Shown here: piece by piece, positions 8,804-19,000 of the stretch
How positions within the stretch are numbered: the first letter of the stretch is position 1
How the letters are laid out: each line of letters opens with the position of its first letter
Source: Microtetraspora glauca
GTDB lineage: Bacteria; Actinomycetota; Actinomycetes; Streptosporangiales; Streptosporangiaceae
Assembly: GCA_001570385.1 (NCBI GenBank)
Contig: BBYL01000027.1
Span: 1 to 64,000, forward strand
Reading direction: 5' to 3'
DNA length: 64,000 nt
The notes under the pieces: generated by a model
The model's input: the letters and a program-made list of their open reading frames with translations, nothing else
Database searches by the model: none
What the model was told of the DNA's origin: nothing
Made by a program: the position numbers and the translations under genes

Positions 8804-10216
8804 ATGACCTACCTTGAGCTGTCCGAGGACGGCGGCGGAGCGCACAAGTTCTACGAGACCATCGTCTCCGGAACGCGGGTGACCATCACGTACGGCCGCA
8901 TCGGCGAGGCGGGCCAGACCAAGGTCACCGACTTCCCCACCGAGGAGAAGGCGCGGGCCGCGGCGGCGAAGAAGATCAACGAGAAGGTGCGCAAGGGCTA
9001 CGCTTCGGCGGTTCGCGGCGTGCGCCAGCGCAGGCCGGTCACTCACAGGACCATCGCGAGCACCCGTTCCACGGCGCAGCAGGCGCCGGTCCTGTGGCGC
9101 TTCGACAGCGGTGCCTCCGCCTTCGGCATCTTCGTGGACGAGGAGCGTTGCTGGGTCGGGAACCAGCGCGGCGACGTGTACACCGTCACGCACTCCGGGA
9201 TCGTGACCGGCCGCTTCCGCCTCCCGGACGGCGTCAAGTGCATCGTGGCCGACGACTTCTGGATCTACGCGGGCTGCGACGACGGCAAGGTGTACGACCT
9301 GAGCGGCAAGGTGCCGAGGGCGGCCTACGAGATCGCCGCCGAGGTCGATATCTACTGGCTCGACATCCACGACGGCGTCCTCGGCGTGTCCGACCGCGCC
9401 GGGCGGATCACCACGATCGACTACGAGGACGAGTTCCAGTGGGCGCGTACGGGCCAGGGGGACTACGCCTGGATGGTCCGGTGCGACGAGGACGCGGTCT
9501 ACCACGGCCACTCCGGTGGTGTGGCCCGCTACGACGCCTCCGACGGCGCCCTCGTCTGGCACACCTCGTCGGCCGACCAGGTGCTGTTCGGCTGGCAGGA
9601 GGAGGACGCGGTCTACGCCGCGACCGCTCGCCGTGCCGTCCACCGCCTGGCCAAGAGCGACGGCCGCGTCGAGGCCGTGTACAGGTGCGACGGGCCCGTC
9701 TACTCCTGTGCGACCTCGCCCGGGGGCCGCTACGTCTTCGCGGGCGACAGCCACTCCTCGGTGTACTGTTTCGCCGCGTCCGGGGAGCGGCTGTGGAAGC
9801 TCGGCACCGGCTGCGGGTCGGCGTTCTCCATGCAGTTCCTCGACGACCGCCTCTACATCGTCACCACGGACGGCTCCCTGGCCTGCATCGACGCGAGCGA
9901 GACGGCCATCGCCGCCGCGCGTGAGGGGACGGTGCCCGAGCCGGTCGATGTGAAGGCCGCCGCGTCGCTGCCGGTGGTTGAGCCGTCGGTCGTGCTGGAG
10001 ACCGTCAGTCACGCCGGCGACGGCGTGGTCGTGGAGTGCGTACGCGAAGGCGAGCGGTTGCGCGTCCACGTGGCCACCCCGGGCTACGAGGCGTGGAACG
10101 TGCAGTTCCCGAAGGACATCCGTGAGGCCGGCGCCCGTTACCTGGTGGAGGGCGTACGCCCCTCCGGCAGGGGCGGCTTCTACCGCACGTACGGCGAGAT
10201 CAGGCGGCTCCTCTAG
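8804..10216 (+). CDS. WGR-domain / beta-propeller protein
   Basis: A 470-residue soluble protein. Residues 1-80 form a WGR domain (YLELSEDGGGAHKFYE, VTITYGRIGEAGQ, KARAAAAKKINEKVRKGY), known from PARPs and the MolR group. Residues 100-385 hold seven or so PQQ/WD-like blades (for example GNQRGDVYTV, YHGHSGGVARYD, FAGDSHSSVYCF). The C-terminal 60 residues fold separately. The start is the ATG at 8804, preceded by GGAGAAGG; the upstream extension is unsupported. WGR domains bind nucleic acid or act as protein contacts, so a scaffold or damage-related role is possible but inferred. Confidence 0.75.
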   Translation: MTYLELSEDGGGAHKFYETIVSGTRVTITYGRIGEAGQTKVTDFPTEEKARAAAAKKINEKVRKGYASAVRGVRQRRPVTHRTIASTRSTAQQAPVLWRFDSGASAFGIFVDEERCWVGNQRGDVYTVTHSGIVTGRFRLPDGVKCIVADDFWIYAGCDDGKVYDLSGKVPRAAYEIAAEVDIYWLDIHDGVLGVSDRAGRITTIDYEDEFQWARTGQGDYAWMVRCDEDAVYHGHSGGVARYDASDGALVWHTSSADQVLFGWQEEDAVYAATARRAVHRLAKSDGRVEAVYRCDGPVYSCATSPGGRYVFAGDSHSSVYCFAASGERLWKLGTGCGSAFSMQFLDDRLYIVTTDGSLACIDASETAIAAAREGTVPEPVDVKAAASLPVVEPSVVLETVSHAGDGVVVECVREGERLRVHVATPGYEAWNVQFPKDIREAGARYLVEGVRPSGRGGFYRTYGEIRRLL

Positions 10217-10465
10217 CGGGCCGAGCCCAGCCGTGCGTCACCGGCGGTGCCGATGCGGCGGACGGGGACGCCGTGCCGGCCACGACCGGCGGGCCGGTGG
10301 ATGCGGGTGTCCCGCGTCTCCATCACCTCGGGCATCAGGTCGTCATGTCACCGCAAATCCGAATCAATGAGCACATACCTGGATGATCCCGATCGCCCCT
10401 ATGCATTGAAACCGGGACTAGCGTGGAAAGTGGACGACGCCTCGCACGAGGGACGAGGAGAGACC

Positions 10466-10873
10466 ATGCCTCACACTCGCGAACTGTTCGACACGATGAC
10501 CGCCAAGGCCGGGCTGAGCAGCGACGTCCTCGCCAATGCCGTGGACACCCTCCAGGAATGCGAGGAGGTGGTGACCGCATGCGCCATGGGCATGCTGGGC
10601 GAACAGGACGCGCTCGACATGGCGCCGGCGATCAGCCGGGACCTGGATTGCGCCGACGTCGTAGGCACGACACGCCGCCTGCTGACCCGGGGCAGCGGCC
10701 CCGACAACGGCCTGATCAGTGCGCAGGTTGAAGCCTGCCTGCTGGCCTGCGAACGTAGCCACGCGCTGTGCAGCAGGCACGCCGCTCACCACGCCCACTG
10801 CCAGATGTGCGCGGAGGCCACACGCCAATGCGCCGACATGTGCCGGCGGATTCTCGGAGTACTTCACAGATAA
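10466..10873 (+). CDS. Cys-rich four-helix-bundle protein (copper-storage/DUF326-like)
   Basis: A 135-residue cytosolic protein with ten Cys in regular helical spacing (CEEVVTACAMG, EACLLACERSHALC, HCQMCAEATRQCADMC). This is the pattern of four-helix-bundle copper storage proteins, whose inward-facing thiols bind Cu(I). No signal peptide or Tat motif is present, so it would be the cytosolic type. The ATG at 10466 has GAGGAG just upstream; the longer ORF upstream has poor composition. No copper regulator or pump is adjacent, so metal identity is inferred from family alone. Confidence 0.75.
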   Translation: MPHTRELFDTMTAKAGLSSDVLANAVDTLQECEEVVTACAMGMLGEQDALDMAPAISRDLDCADVVGTTRRLLTRGSGPDNGLISAQVEACLLACERSHALCSRHAAHHAHCQMCAEATRQCADMCRRILGVLHR

Positions 10874-10987
10874 GCGAACGCGCTGCCGAGCCTCGGAAGG
10901 CGCGGGGGCCGCTCACCGCCGGGAGGCGTGTCCGTCAGAGACACCGCCACCGGCCCGGAATGGACGGTCGGCCCCGTTCCGCCGGGG

Positions 10988-12079
10988 TCAGCGGCGGCAG
11001 GTGAGGTGGAGGCGCCCCCAGGAGGTGTTGGCGTAGCCCTTGGGATTCCACAGTGTCGCCGGTGACTCGGGTTGCGTGGTGCCCGCCGAGTCCCAGGCGC
11101 GGGCGACGATGTCCGCCTCGCCCTCGGGCAGGACGACGGTGGTGCGCCAGTGCTGCCAGGCCCAGGGGCCTGCCGGCGCGTCCAGTTTCGCCTGGGTCCA
11201 GGTACGCCCGGCGTTCAGGGAGACGTCCACGCGGGCGACGCCGCGGCCGTCGCCCGCGAGCGCGTAGCCGGTGATCTCGGTCGGTCCGGGAGATACGGGG
11301 GAGCCGTGCTCGGGGAGCAGGATGTCGCAGGTGAGGGCGACCGGCCCGAGGGGGATGCCGGACCCCGGGCCACACCGGGACGGGTCGGCGTCGGGGGGCA
11401 GCATGCGGTACGCGACGGCCTGGAAGTAGTTGCCTGAGGGTTCGGCCTGGGCGGTGACGCGGTCGAGCCATTTCACGCTGCGGGCGCCGATCCAGCCCGG
11501 CACGATCACGCGGAGCGGGGCTCCGTGGGCGGCGGGCAGGGGGTGGCCGTTCATCGCCCATGCCAGCAGTACCTCGCCCGCGGTGGCCTTGGCCAGGGGG
11601 ATGGAGCCTCCGTAGGGCTGGGGCGGGTCCGCCTCCCGTGCCACGTCCGGCGCCGCGAAGGAGACGTGCGCGGCCCCGGGGCGCAGGCCCGCCTCGGTGA
11701 GCACGTCGGCGAGGCTCACCCCGACCCAGGAAGCCGTGGAGATGGCGCCGGATCTCCAGGGATCCTCGCCTGGAATGTCACGGACCGCGATCAGTTCGGC
11801 ACGGCGGTTGCCCGCGCATTGCAGTGTCGCGATCACCTCACGTTCCGGGAAGCGGGAGCGCAATTCCTCCAGTGAGAGTCGCAACGGCCGCTCGACCAGC
11901 CCGTCCACCTCCAGCCGCCAGGTGGCCGTGTCTATGTGGGGGATGGGGCCGTGGTTGCGGCTGTAGAAAGCGTCCAGCGGCGTGGTCGGCCGCTCCGCCA
12001 GGGCGCGTGTGGGCGGCTCGGCGTTGAACGGTTCCTCTTCGTGGACGAGCATGTCATCCCTTTTGCCCCACTTCATCAT
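10988..12079 (-). CDS. sulfite-oxidase-family molybdopterin oxidoreductase
   Basis: A 363-residue protein of the SUOX/nitrate-reductase molybdopterin fold. The molybdenum-ligating Cys is Cys88 in LQCAGNRR. Other family segments are NHGPIPHID, YGGSIPLAKA, LPAAHGAPLRVIVPGWIG and ARSVKWLDRV. The C-terminal third is the Ig-like dimerisation domain (DVSLNAGRTWTQAKL, WQHWRTTVVLP). No Tat signal is visible, unlike many bacterial homologues, so it may be cytoplasmic. The start is the paired ATGs at 12079/12076, because the upstream extension overlaps the divergent helicase gene. Substrate unknown. Confidence 0.85.
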   Translation of the reverse strand: MMKWGKRDDMLVHEEEPFNAEPPTRALAERPTTPLDAFYSRNHGPIPHIDTATWRLEVDGLVERPLRLSLEELRSRFPEREVIATLQCAGNRRAELIAVRDIPGEDPWRSGAISTASWVGVSLADVLTEAGLRPGAAHVSFAAPDVAREADPPQPYGGSIPLAKATAGEVLLAWAMNGHPLPAAHGAPLRVIVPGWIGARSVKWLDRVTAQAEPSGNYFQAVAYRMLPPDADPSRCGPGSGIPLGPVALTCDILLPEHGSPVSPGPTEITGYALAGDGRGVARVDVSLNAGRTWTQAKLDAPAGPWAWQHWRTTVVLPEGEADIVARAWDSAGTTQPESPATLWNPKGYANTSWGRLHLTCRR

Positions 12080-12356
12080 GTTTTCCGGGTACCCCAGAGC
12101 GGGGGCGGTGATGCGTGACCGGCGGTCGAGCGACGTTCCCCGGCGCTTCGCAAGGGTAGAGCTGCGGTGTCGCGGACGGCGGGACGGCGACGACTGCCGT
12201 GCCGGACGGGGCTGGGTTTCACATCCGCACTCTGCTGTCCCCGCACCGGCCTGACACCATGTACGGGGGCACGGGCCTGAGGCCCGAGCGCCCTTCCGGA
12301 AGATGATCGGCAGCAGAGGAGTCGAAATAGGTGTGGGAGTTCCTGAGGAGTCGGCG
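12080..12356. other. divergent intergenic region
   Basis: A 277-bp region between the divergent molybdoenzyme and helicase genes, so it should hold both promoters. A small GGGCC-TGA-GGCCC hairpin lies at 12273-12285 in the helicase leader. No operator was recognised. Confidence 0.4.
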
Positions 12357-14054
12357 ATGACCATGAAAGAAACCGGCGGTGAGGCCACCTTCGCCGATCT
12401 GGGGCTCCGATCTGAGCTCCTGGACGTGCTATCCGCTTTGGGATACGAAGAGCCCACTCCGATCCAGAAAGCGGCGATTCCCCCGTTGGTGCAGGGGCGT
12501 GATCTGCTCGGGCAGGCGGCGACGGGAACGGGGAAGACCGCGGCGTTCGCGTTGCCCGTGCTTCAACGGATGCTCCACCCCGGTGGTGGTACCGGGCCGG
12601 TGACGCTGGTGCTTGTGCCCACCCGTGAGCTGGCCGTTCAGGTCTCGGAGGCGTTCCATCGGTATGGCCGCATATTGGGTACCCGGGTTCTGCCGATCTA
12701 CGGCGGCGCGCCCATCGGTCGGCAACTGCAGGCGCTCAAGCGCGGGGTGGACGTCGTGGTCGCGACACCGGGACGAGCTCTCGACCATATCGGCCGGACG
12801 ACGCTCAACCTGGAGGGTCTGCGCACCGTCGTGCTGGACGAGGCGGACGAGATGCTCGACATGGGATTCGCCGACGACATCGAGGCGATTCTCGCGGCGA
12901 CTCCCGACGACCGTCAGACAGTGCTGTTCTCCGCGACGCTTCCGCCGCGCATCGATGGAATCGCCCGCCGTCACCTGCACGACCCGGTCCGGATAGAAAT
13001 GGGGCACCCCGCGGCGGAGGGGCGCCAGGCGACGCCGTTGGTGGAGCAGAGCGCGTACCTGGTCGCCAGGGCGCACAAACCCGCGGCGCTCGGACGCCTG
13101 CTCGACATCGAGGCGCCGACCGCCGCGATCATCTTCTGCCGCACCCGTGACGAGGTCGACCAGCTCACGGAAGCCATGAACGGGCGCGGCTACCGTGCCG
13201 AGGCGCTGCACGGTGGGATGGAGCAGGAGCAACGTGATCGAGTGATGTCGCGGCTGCGGGCCGGGACCGCCGATCTGCTCGTCGCGACCGACGTGGCGGC
13301 GCGAGGCCTCGACATCGAACAGCTCACCCACGTCGTCAACTACAACGTCCCGTCCGCGCCCGAGGCGTACGTCCACCGCATCGGCAGGGTGGGCCGCGCC
13401 GGCCGCGAGGGAGCGGCGCTGACCTTGGTGGAGCCGCGCGAGCACCGCATGCTCAAGGCGATAGAACGGGTGACCAAACAGCGGATCCCCGTGGAGAGGT
13501 TGCCGACGGTCGCCGACCTGCACGCCCGCCGGATGGAGCTCACCCGCGCCGCGCTGGAGGAATGCCTCCGTCAGGACGACCTGGAGCCCTTCCACGTGGT
13601 GGTCGAGTCGCTCGCCGATGAGTTCGACCTCATGGAGGTGGCGCTCGCCGCCGTCAAGCTGGCGCACGAGTCCAGTGGTGGCGCGCTCGACGAGGAGGAG
13701 ATTCCCGAGGTGGCCCCGCGGACCATGGAGAAGCGGCGAGGGCAGAGGGAGGACGCCTCAGAGGGTGCGCGATACCCTCGCGCCCCGGCGGGTGGCATGG
13801 CACGCCTCTTCTTCAACCTGGGGCGCAGGGCGGGAATCCGGCCGCAGGACCTGGTCGGCGCGATAGCCGGCGAGTCGAGCTTGAGCGGGCGCGACATCGG
13901 CGCGATCGAGATCGCCGACCGATTCTCGCTGGTGGAGGTGCCGCAGGCCGCGGCCAACGAGGTGATCGCCGCCCTCCGTCGAGCCACGATCAAGGGAAGG
14001 AAACCGACCGTCCGCCTCGAGCGTGAGACACACGGCAGACGAACACGGTTATGA
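12357..14054 (+). CDS. DEAD-box RNA helicase with DbpA-type RNA-binding domain
   Basis: A 565-residue ATP-dependent RNA helicase. Motifs in order: Q motif (EPTPIQKAAIP), Walker A AATGTGKT (about 54-61), PTRELAVQV, TPGRALDHI, DEAD (161-164), SAT (about 193), DVAARGLDI and HRIGRVGRAGREG (about 340). The C-terminus (about 480-560) is a DbpA/CsdA RNA-binding fold (RLFFNLGRRAGIRPQDLVGAIAG), pointing to rRNA or structured RNA work. GAGGAG lies 6 bases before the ATG. Such helicases typically act in ribosome assembly or cold adaptation; the specific role here is not shown. Confidence 0.92.
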   Translation: MTMKETGGEATFADLGLRSELLDVLSALGYEEPTPIQKAAIPPLVQGRDLLGQAATGTGKTAAFALPVLQRMLHPGGGTGPVTLVLVPTRELAVQVSEAFHRYGRILGTRVLPIYGGAPIGRQLQALKRGVDVVVATPGRALDHIGRTTLNLEGLRTVVLDEADEMLDMGFADDIEAILAATPDDRQTVLFSATLPPRIDGIARRHLHDPVRIEMGHPAAEGRQATPLVEQSAYLVARAHKPAALGRLLDIEAPTAAIIFCRTRDEVDQLTEAMNGRGYRAEALHGGMEQEQRDRVMSRLRAGTADLLVATDVAARGLDIEQLTHVVNYNVPSAPEAYVHRIGRVGRAGREGAALTLVEPREHRMLKAIERVTKQRIPVERLPTVADLHARRMELTRAALEECLRQDDLEPFHVVVESLADEFDLMEVALAAVKLAHESSGGALDEEEIPEVAPRTMEKRRGQREDASEGARYPRAPAGGMARLFFNLGRRAGIRPQDLVGAIAGESSLSGRDIGAIEIADRFSLVEVPQAAANEVIAALRRATIKGRKPTVRLERETHGRRTRL

Positions 14055-14200
14055 GGTGGCGCCCGCGCCCGCGGTGTCGCCACTGGTCGAGGTGGCGAGG
14101 CGGGCGGCGGTGGCGCCCTACACAAGATCGTCTTTGCTGTCGGGCGGGAGACGGCTGATATGGTGTGAAACGCTTGTGATCGGAAGCTAGGAGACCAGAC

Positions 14201-14230
14201 GTGGCAGGTGACGACGACATCTCCGGGTGA
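14201..14230 (+). CDS. putative 9-codon leader ORF of the ABC-F gene
   Basis: A GTG start 7 bases after AGGAG, nine codons and a TGA, within the 309-bp leader of the ABC-F gene. Several antibiotic-resistance ABC-F genes are controlled by short translated leaders, so this is a candidate attenuation peptide. Nothing but position and the ribosome binding site supports it. Confidence 0.35.
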   Translation: MAGDDDISG

Positions 14231-14316
14231 TACCGGAGGTTGATCGGCCCCGGCAGGCGCATATGACCGCCGCCGATGTGGCCGTCGTCGTCGTTCCCCG
14301 AATCCCTGTCCCGCCG

Positions 14317-14337
14317 CCGGGCGTCTTCGGCGCCCGG
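14317..14337 (+). promoter_or_regulatory. leader hairpin with UUCG loop upstream of the ABC-F gene
   Basis: CCGGGCG pairs with CGCCCGG around a C-UUCG-G tetraloop with one bulged base. The hairpin ends 25 bases before the ABC-F ATG. No T-run follows, so it could act on translation rather than terminate. It lies in the same leader as the 14201-14230 mini-ORF. Confidence 0.45.
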
Positions 14338-14362
14338 ATCACGTACGTACGAGGTCTCTCGC

Positions 14363-15988
14363 ATGTCCGATGCGTTCATCATCTGCTCCAACCTGTCCTT
14401 CTCCTGGCCTGACGACACGCCCGTCTTCAGTGACCTCTCCTTCACCGTGGGCGGCGGTCGTACGGGCCTCGTCGCCCCGAACGGCGCGGGCAAGAGCACG
14501 CTGCTCAAACTGATCGCCGGCGAGTACCGGCCCGGTGGCGGCAGCGTGTCCGTCAACGGCGTGCTCGGCTACCTTCCGCAGAGCCTGCCGCTCGCTGGCG
14601 ACCTGACCGTGGCCGAGGTCCTGGGCATCGCCCCCGTGATCGCCGCGCTGAACGCCATCGAGTCAGGGGACGCGAGCGAGGAGCACTTCACCGCGATCGG
14701 CAACGACTGGGACATCGAGGAGCGCACCCGGGCCCAGCTCGACCGGCTCGGGCTCGGCGACCTCGAGTTCGCGCGTACGCTGCGCACGCTGAGCGGCGGC
14801 CAGGTGGTGTCGCTCGGCCTGGCGGCGCAGCTCCTCAAACGGCCCGACGTCCTGCTGCTCGACGAGCCGACGAACAACCTCGACCTCGACGCGCGCCGCA
14901 GGCTGTACGCCGTGCTCGGCGACTGGAACGGCTGCCTGCTCGTGGTCAGCCACGACCGGGCCCTGCTCGACCGCATGGACCGCATCGCCGAGCTGGACCG
15001 GGGCGAGGTCAGCTTCTACGGCGGCGGCTTCACGGCGTACGAGGAGGCGGTACGCACAGAGCAGGAGGCCGCCGAGCGGCACGTGCGCAGCGCCGAGCAG
15101 GAACTCAAGCGCGAGAAGCGGGAGATGCAGCAGGCCCGCGAGCGGGCCGAGCGCCGGGCGAGCAACGCCGCGCGCAACCTCAAGAGCGCCGGCCTGCCGC
15201 GGATCTTCGCCGGGAACATGAAGCGCGGCGCCCAGGAGTCGGCCGGGCGGGCGGGCCAGACGCACGCCGCCCGTGTCAGCGACGCCAAGGCACGGCTCGA
15301 TGAGGCGGGGCGCGCCCTGCGCGACGACCAGAAGATCGTGCTGCAACTACCCGGGACCAACGTCCCCGCGGGGCGCACGGTCTTCCTCGGCGAACACCTG
15401 CAGGCCCGCGGCCTGTTCGCCGAGCCCGGCATCGATCTGACCATCCGCGGACCCGAGCGCGTCGCGCTGACCGGCCCCAACGGCGCGGGCAAGTCCACCC
15501 TGCTGCGCCTGATCGGCGGCGAGCTGGAGCCCGACGGCGGCACGACGAGGCGGGCCGACGGCCGGGTGGCCTACCTGTCGCAGCGGCTGGACCTGCTCGA
15601 CGTCGGGCGCACCGTGGCGGAGAATCTGGCCGCGTTCGCCCCCGGCATGCCGGAGGCGGAGCGGATGAACCTACTGGCCCGCTTCCTTTTCCGGGGCGCC
15701 CGCGCCCACCTGCCGGTCGGGGTGCTGTCGGGCGGCGAACGGCTGCGCGCCACGCTGGCGTGCGTGCTGTGCGCGGAGCCGGCGCCCCAGCTTCTGCTGC
15801 TCGACGAGCCCACGAACAACCTCGACCTGGTCAGCGTGGGGCAGCTGGAGAGTGCCCTCGGTGCGTACGAGGGGGCGTTCGTGGTGGTCAGCCACGACGA
15901 GCGCTTTCTCACGGAGATCAAGGTGGACCGCTGGCTGGAGTTGTCCGGCGGGCGGCTGCTGGAGACCGGGGGGCTCGCCGGCGCGTGA
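14363..15988 (+). CDS. ABC-F family ATPase (ribosome-associated)
   Basis: A 541-residue protein with two ABC domains and no membrane segments. Domain 1 has Walker A APNGAGKST, signature LSGGQVVSL and Walker B VLLLDEPTNNLDL. A charged alpha-helical linker follows (about 235-320, RAEQELKREKREMQQ type). Domain 2 has GPNGAGKST, LSGGERLRATL and LLLLDEPTNNLDL. Both catalytic Glu are present. ABC-F proteins bind the ribosomal E site; some give resistance to macrolides, lincosamides or pleuromutilins. The structured leader hints at inducible expression, but resistance is not proven. The ATG at 14363 was chosen because the domain begins there. Confidence 0.88.
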   Translation: MSDAFIICSNLSFSWPDDTPVFSDLSFTVGGGRTGLVAPNGAGKSTLLKLIAGEYRPGGGSVSVNGVLGYLPQSLPLAGDLTVAEVLGIAPVIAALNAIESGDASEEHFTAIGNDWDIEERTRAQLDRLGLGDLEFARTLRTLSGGQVVSLGLAAQLLKRPDVLLLDEPTNNLDLDARRRLYAVLGDWNGCLLVVSHDRALLDRMDRIAELDRGEVSFYGGGFTAYEEAVRTEQEAAERHVRSAEQELKREKREMQQARERAERRASNAARNLKSAGLPRIFAGNMKRGAQESAGRAGQTHAARVSDAKARLDEAGRALRDDQKIVLQLPGTNVPAGRTVFLGEHLQARGLFAEPGIDLTIRGPERVALTGPNGAGKSTLLRLIGGELEPDGGTTRRADGRVAYLSQRLDLLDVGRTVAENLAAFAPGMPEAERMNLLARFLFRGARAHLPVGVLSGGERLRATLACVLCAEPAPQLLLLDEPTNNLDLVSVGQLESALGAYEGAFVVVSHDERFLTEIKVDRWLELSGGRLLETGGLAGA

Positions 15989-16034
15989 CGCGCTGCTCGC
16001 CCACGACCTCGTAGAACAGTAGCTGGAGCATGCG

Positions 16035-16067
16035 ACTGGCGGCTGCGCCGAAGGCCCAGCCGCCAGT
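16035..16067. terminator. bidirectional terminator between ABC-F and glucanase genes
   Basis: A perfect 11-bp inverted repeat (ACTGGCGGCTG / CAGCCGCCAGT) with an 11-base loop, placed between two convergent genes 46 bp after one stop and 13 bp after the other. It can serve both strands. Confidence 0.7.
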
Positions 16068-16080
16068 GCTGACGCGTCCG

Positions 16081-19000
16081 TTACGGGTTGACGGTGATGG
16101 CGAAGTTGGTGAGGTTACGTATGTTCGTGTGGTTGTTGGTCAGCTTGAGGTTGTTGAAGACGGCCGAGCCGACGGCCGGCCCCTGGTTGAGTTCCGGCAT
16201 CTCGTTGGCCCAGATGGCGAAGCCGGACTTGGCGTCGTAGGCGTCACCGCTCTTCTGGGCGCCGGAGATCGAGACATTGGTGAACACCGTGTCGGTGACC
16301 GGGTTCTGCGGCTGCCCTCCCACGTAGTTGGTCTGGAACATGATGCCGCTGTACGTCGGATCGACGATGTCCACGTCGGTCACCCGGATCGCCTGGAACT
16401 TCTTCGACGCGGAGAAGATCCAGATCGCCGGGAAGGTCTGCGCGCCCCAGAAGTGCCCGCCGGACCGGACCAGGGAGATGTTCTCGAACTTCGTCTGCGC
16501 CGGGCCGAAGTCCCGCATCGGTATGCCGAAGTCGAGCGAGCTGATCGTGAGGCCGGAGTAGACCAGCGTGTCGGCGATGTAGACGTTGCGGACCGTGTTG
16601 TTCTGCCCTCCGTACACGGCGATGCCCGCGGCCCGCCAGGTCAGGATCGACGTGAGGTTCTCCAGGACGTTGCCCTGCTGGTCGGTGTTGGAGGAGTCGG
16701 TGGCGGCGAACAGCGCGAAGCTGTCGTCACCGGTGGCACGAGCCTCGACGTTGGTGACCAGGTTGTTCGAGCTGCCGTTGGTGAAGTTGCCGCCGTCGGC
16801 GAACGTGTCGCGGATCCGGGAGTTCTTGATCGTGAGGTGATCCACGTTCGCGCCCCAGTACATGCATACCTGGTGCTCCACCCAGATGTTGTCGATGGTC
16901 ATGTTGGAGACGCGGGTCATGTCGAACACCTTGCCGGGGCCGTCGATGCGGCTGGTGTAGTTGCCGAAGTACGCGAAGTTCGCGAACGTCGAGCCGTTCG
17001 ACGACGCCTGGGTCGACCAGCCGACGTCGGTGTTCTCCTGGGTGGTGGGGGAGAGGAACCTCGTGTACCAGGGGCCCGCGCCGATCACCTTGACGGACTT
17101 GCCGTACACCTGGAACTTGCCGGTCGTCTGGTAGTTGCCCGCGGGCAGGTAGACGCCGACCAGGTTGGTGTCCTGCCGGGCCCGGTCCAGGGCGTTCTGC
17201 ACGTCCTGCTGGGTGAAGCCGGTCGGCACCGCGTAGTGCGCCGGATCCGGGTTGGCGATCGGGGAGACCTGCTCCAGGCTGACGAAGTCGATCGCGTACG
17301 TGCTGGTGTTCGCCGGGTCCTTCTGCAGTCTGATCTTGCTCCCGGCCGGGATGGTCGCGTTGAGCATGACGTTGGCTTCGTCGTAGATGTGCCGCGGCGA
17401 TCCGGCGCCGGGCGAGTTGCCCGGACTGGCCTCGGCGCCGTACAGCCAGGCGTACTTGGAGGTCAGGTCGATGGCCTTGTGGAGGGTGCCGTCGACGTAG
17501 ATGTTGAGCGTGGAGTTGGTCCCTCCGCCACCCGGAGCGTCGGGGATGGAGAACCGGGTGACCAGCGTGTTCGTGGGGGCCTTGGTGGTCCACTCGACGT
17601 AGGCGCCGTTCTGGTTCAGCTGGACCGCGCGGCGCCCCGACGCCTCGCCGTCGAGTGTGCCGATGTCCCTGCTCGGGCCCAGGACCTTCGCGCCGCCGCC
17701 GACCACGCCGTCCTCGGCCTCGTACATGTCGTACGGCATGTTGGCGCCGCGGCCGACGAACAGCGGCTGGCTGGTGGTGTTGTTGGCCTGCTTGACCGGC
17801 AGCTCGTTGGCGTCGTTCGCGATGACCGTCCTCACGGTGTACTTGCCGTTCGCCGCGGTCCACGTGCCGAGCGAGACCGGGCTGGTGGTGGCGCCCGGAG
17901 CGATCGCGCCGTTGTGGGAGCCGGTGAGCGTCTTCACGACCGTGCCGGCGTCGTTGGTGACGGTCAGCGTGATGCCGTGCGCGCCGGAGGCCGACGCGAC
18001 CGTGCCCTGGTTCTTGATCGCGACGGAGAACGTGACCGTGCTGCCGTTGGCCGGGTTGCCCGGCGTCCAGGCCACGGGCGAGGCGATCAGGTCGGAGCTG
18101 TCCACCGGCTTGACGACGAGCGGGGTGGGGTTGGCGAAGCTGTTGTTCGTCTCGTTCTGCTCGATGACGGTGCCCGCCTCGTCCGCCTTGGCGCTGACCG
18201 TGTAAGTGGCCGCGTCCCGGGTGCCGATGTTCACGGACACGGTGGCCGACGCGCCCGCGGCGAGCGCGCCGACGTTCGCGGTGCCGACCTTGGTGCCGCC
18301 GAGGTAGAAACCGACGTCGGTCGCGTCCGACGGTGCCGTCCCGATGTTCTTGACCACGGCCGACATCGTGACGGTGTCGGTCTCGGTCGGCGCCGAGGGC
18401 GACCAGGACATGGAGGTGACGGTCAGGTCGGGGTTCGGCGCGGGGACGCCGATGACCTGGAACTCGGCGACCTGTCCCGCGGGCGCGCCGCTGTTGGCGG
18501 TGATCGAGAGCCGGACGTCGGCCACCCTCGCGGTGACCGGGATCGTCACCGTGTTGCCCGAGGCGGGATTGAAGGTGTACGCCGCGGCGGACACCAGGTT
18601 GGCGAACCCGGAGGCGCTCTGCTCCCGGCCGAGCACCTGGATGGTCTGGGTACGGGTGCTCCACGCGCTGGACGGGTCGAGCTTCAGCACGATGGAGGAG
18701 ATGTCGGCGTTCGCGCCCAACTGGACGGTCAGCGTGCTCGGGTAGCTGCCGCCCGCGCCCTCCCAGTACGTCTGCGCGTTGTTGTCGTTGGCGTTGGCGG
18801 CCACGAAGGTGTAGACGGAGGAGGAGGCGGTGATGGGTTTGCCCACGGCCATGTTCGAGCCGCCGCCGGTGCCGTTCCGGGTGACGGTGGTGCTGGCGGG
18901 TGACTGGTTTCCGGCGGCGTCCTTGGCCTTGACGTAGTAGGAGACGGTCGCCGTCGCAGGCTGGGTGTCGGTGTACGTCAGGACATTCCCGGCCACGCTG

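Larger units (their letters stand above)
14055..14362. other. leader/intergenic region upstream of ABC-F
   Basis: 308 bp between helicase and ABC-F genes. It holds the mini-ORF (14201-14230), the UUCG hairpin (14317-14337) and a second open frame (14227-14412) overlapping the ABC-F start. See those entries. Confidence 0.4.

Noticed and set aside
16030..18903. 957-codon plus-strand ORF
   Set aside because: It is antisense to the glucanase and arises from GC-biased third positions; its Val/Gly/Arg/Asp-rich sequence shows no domain.
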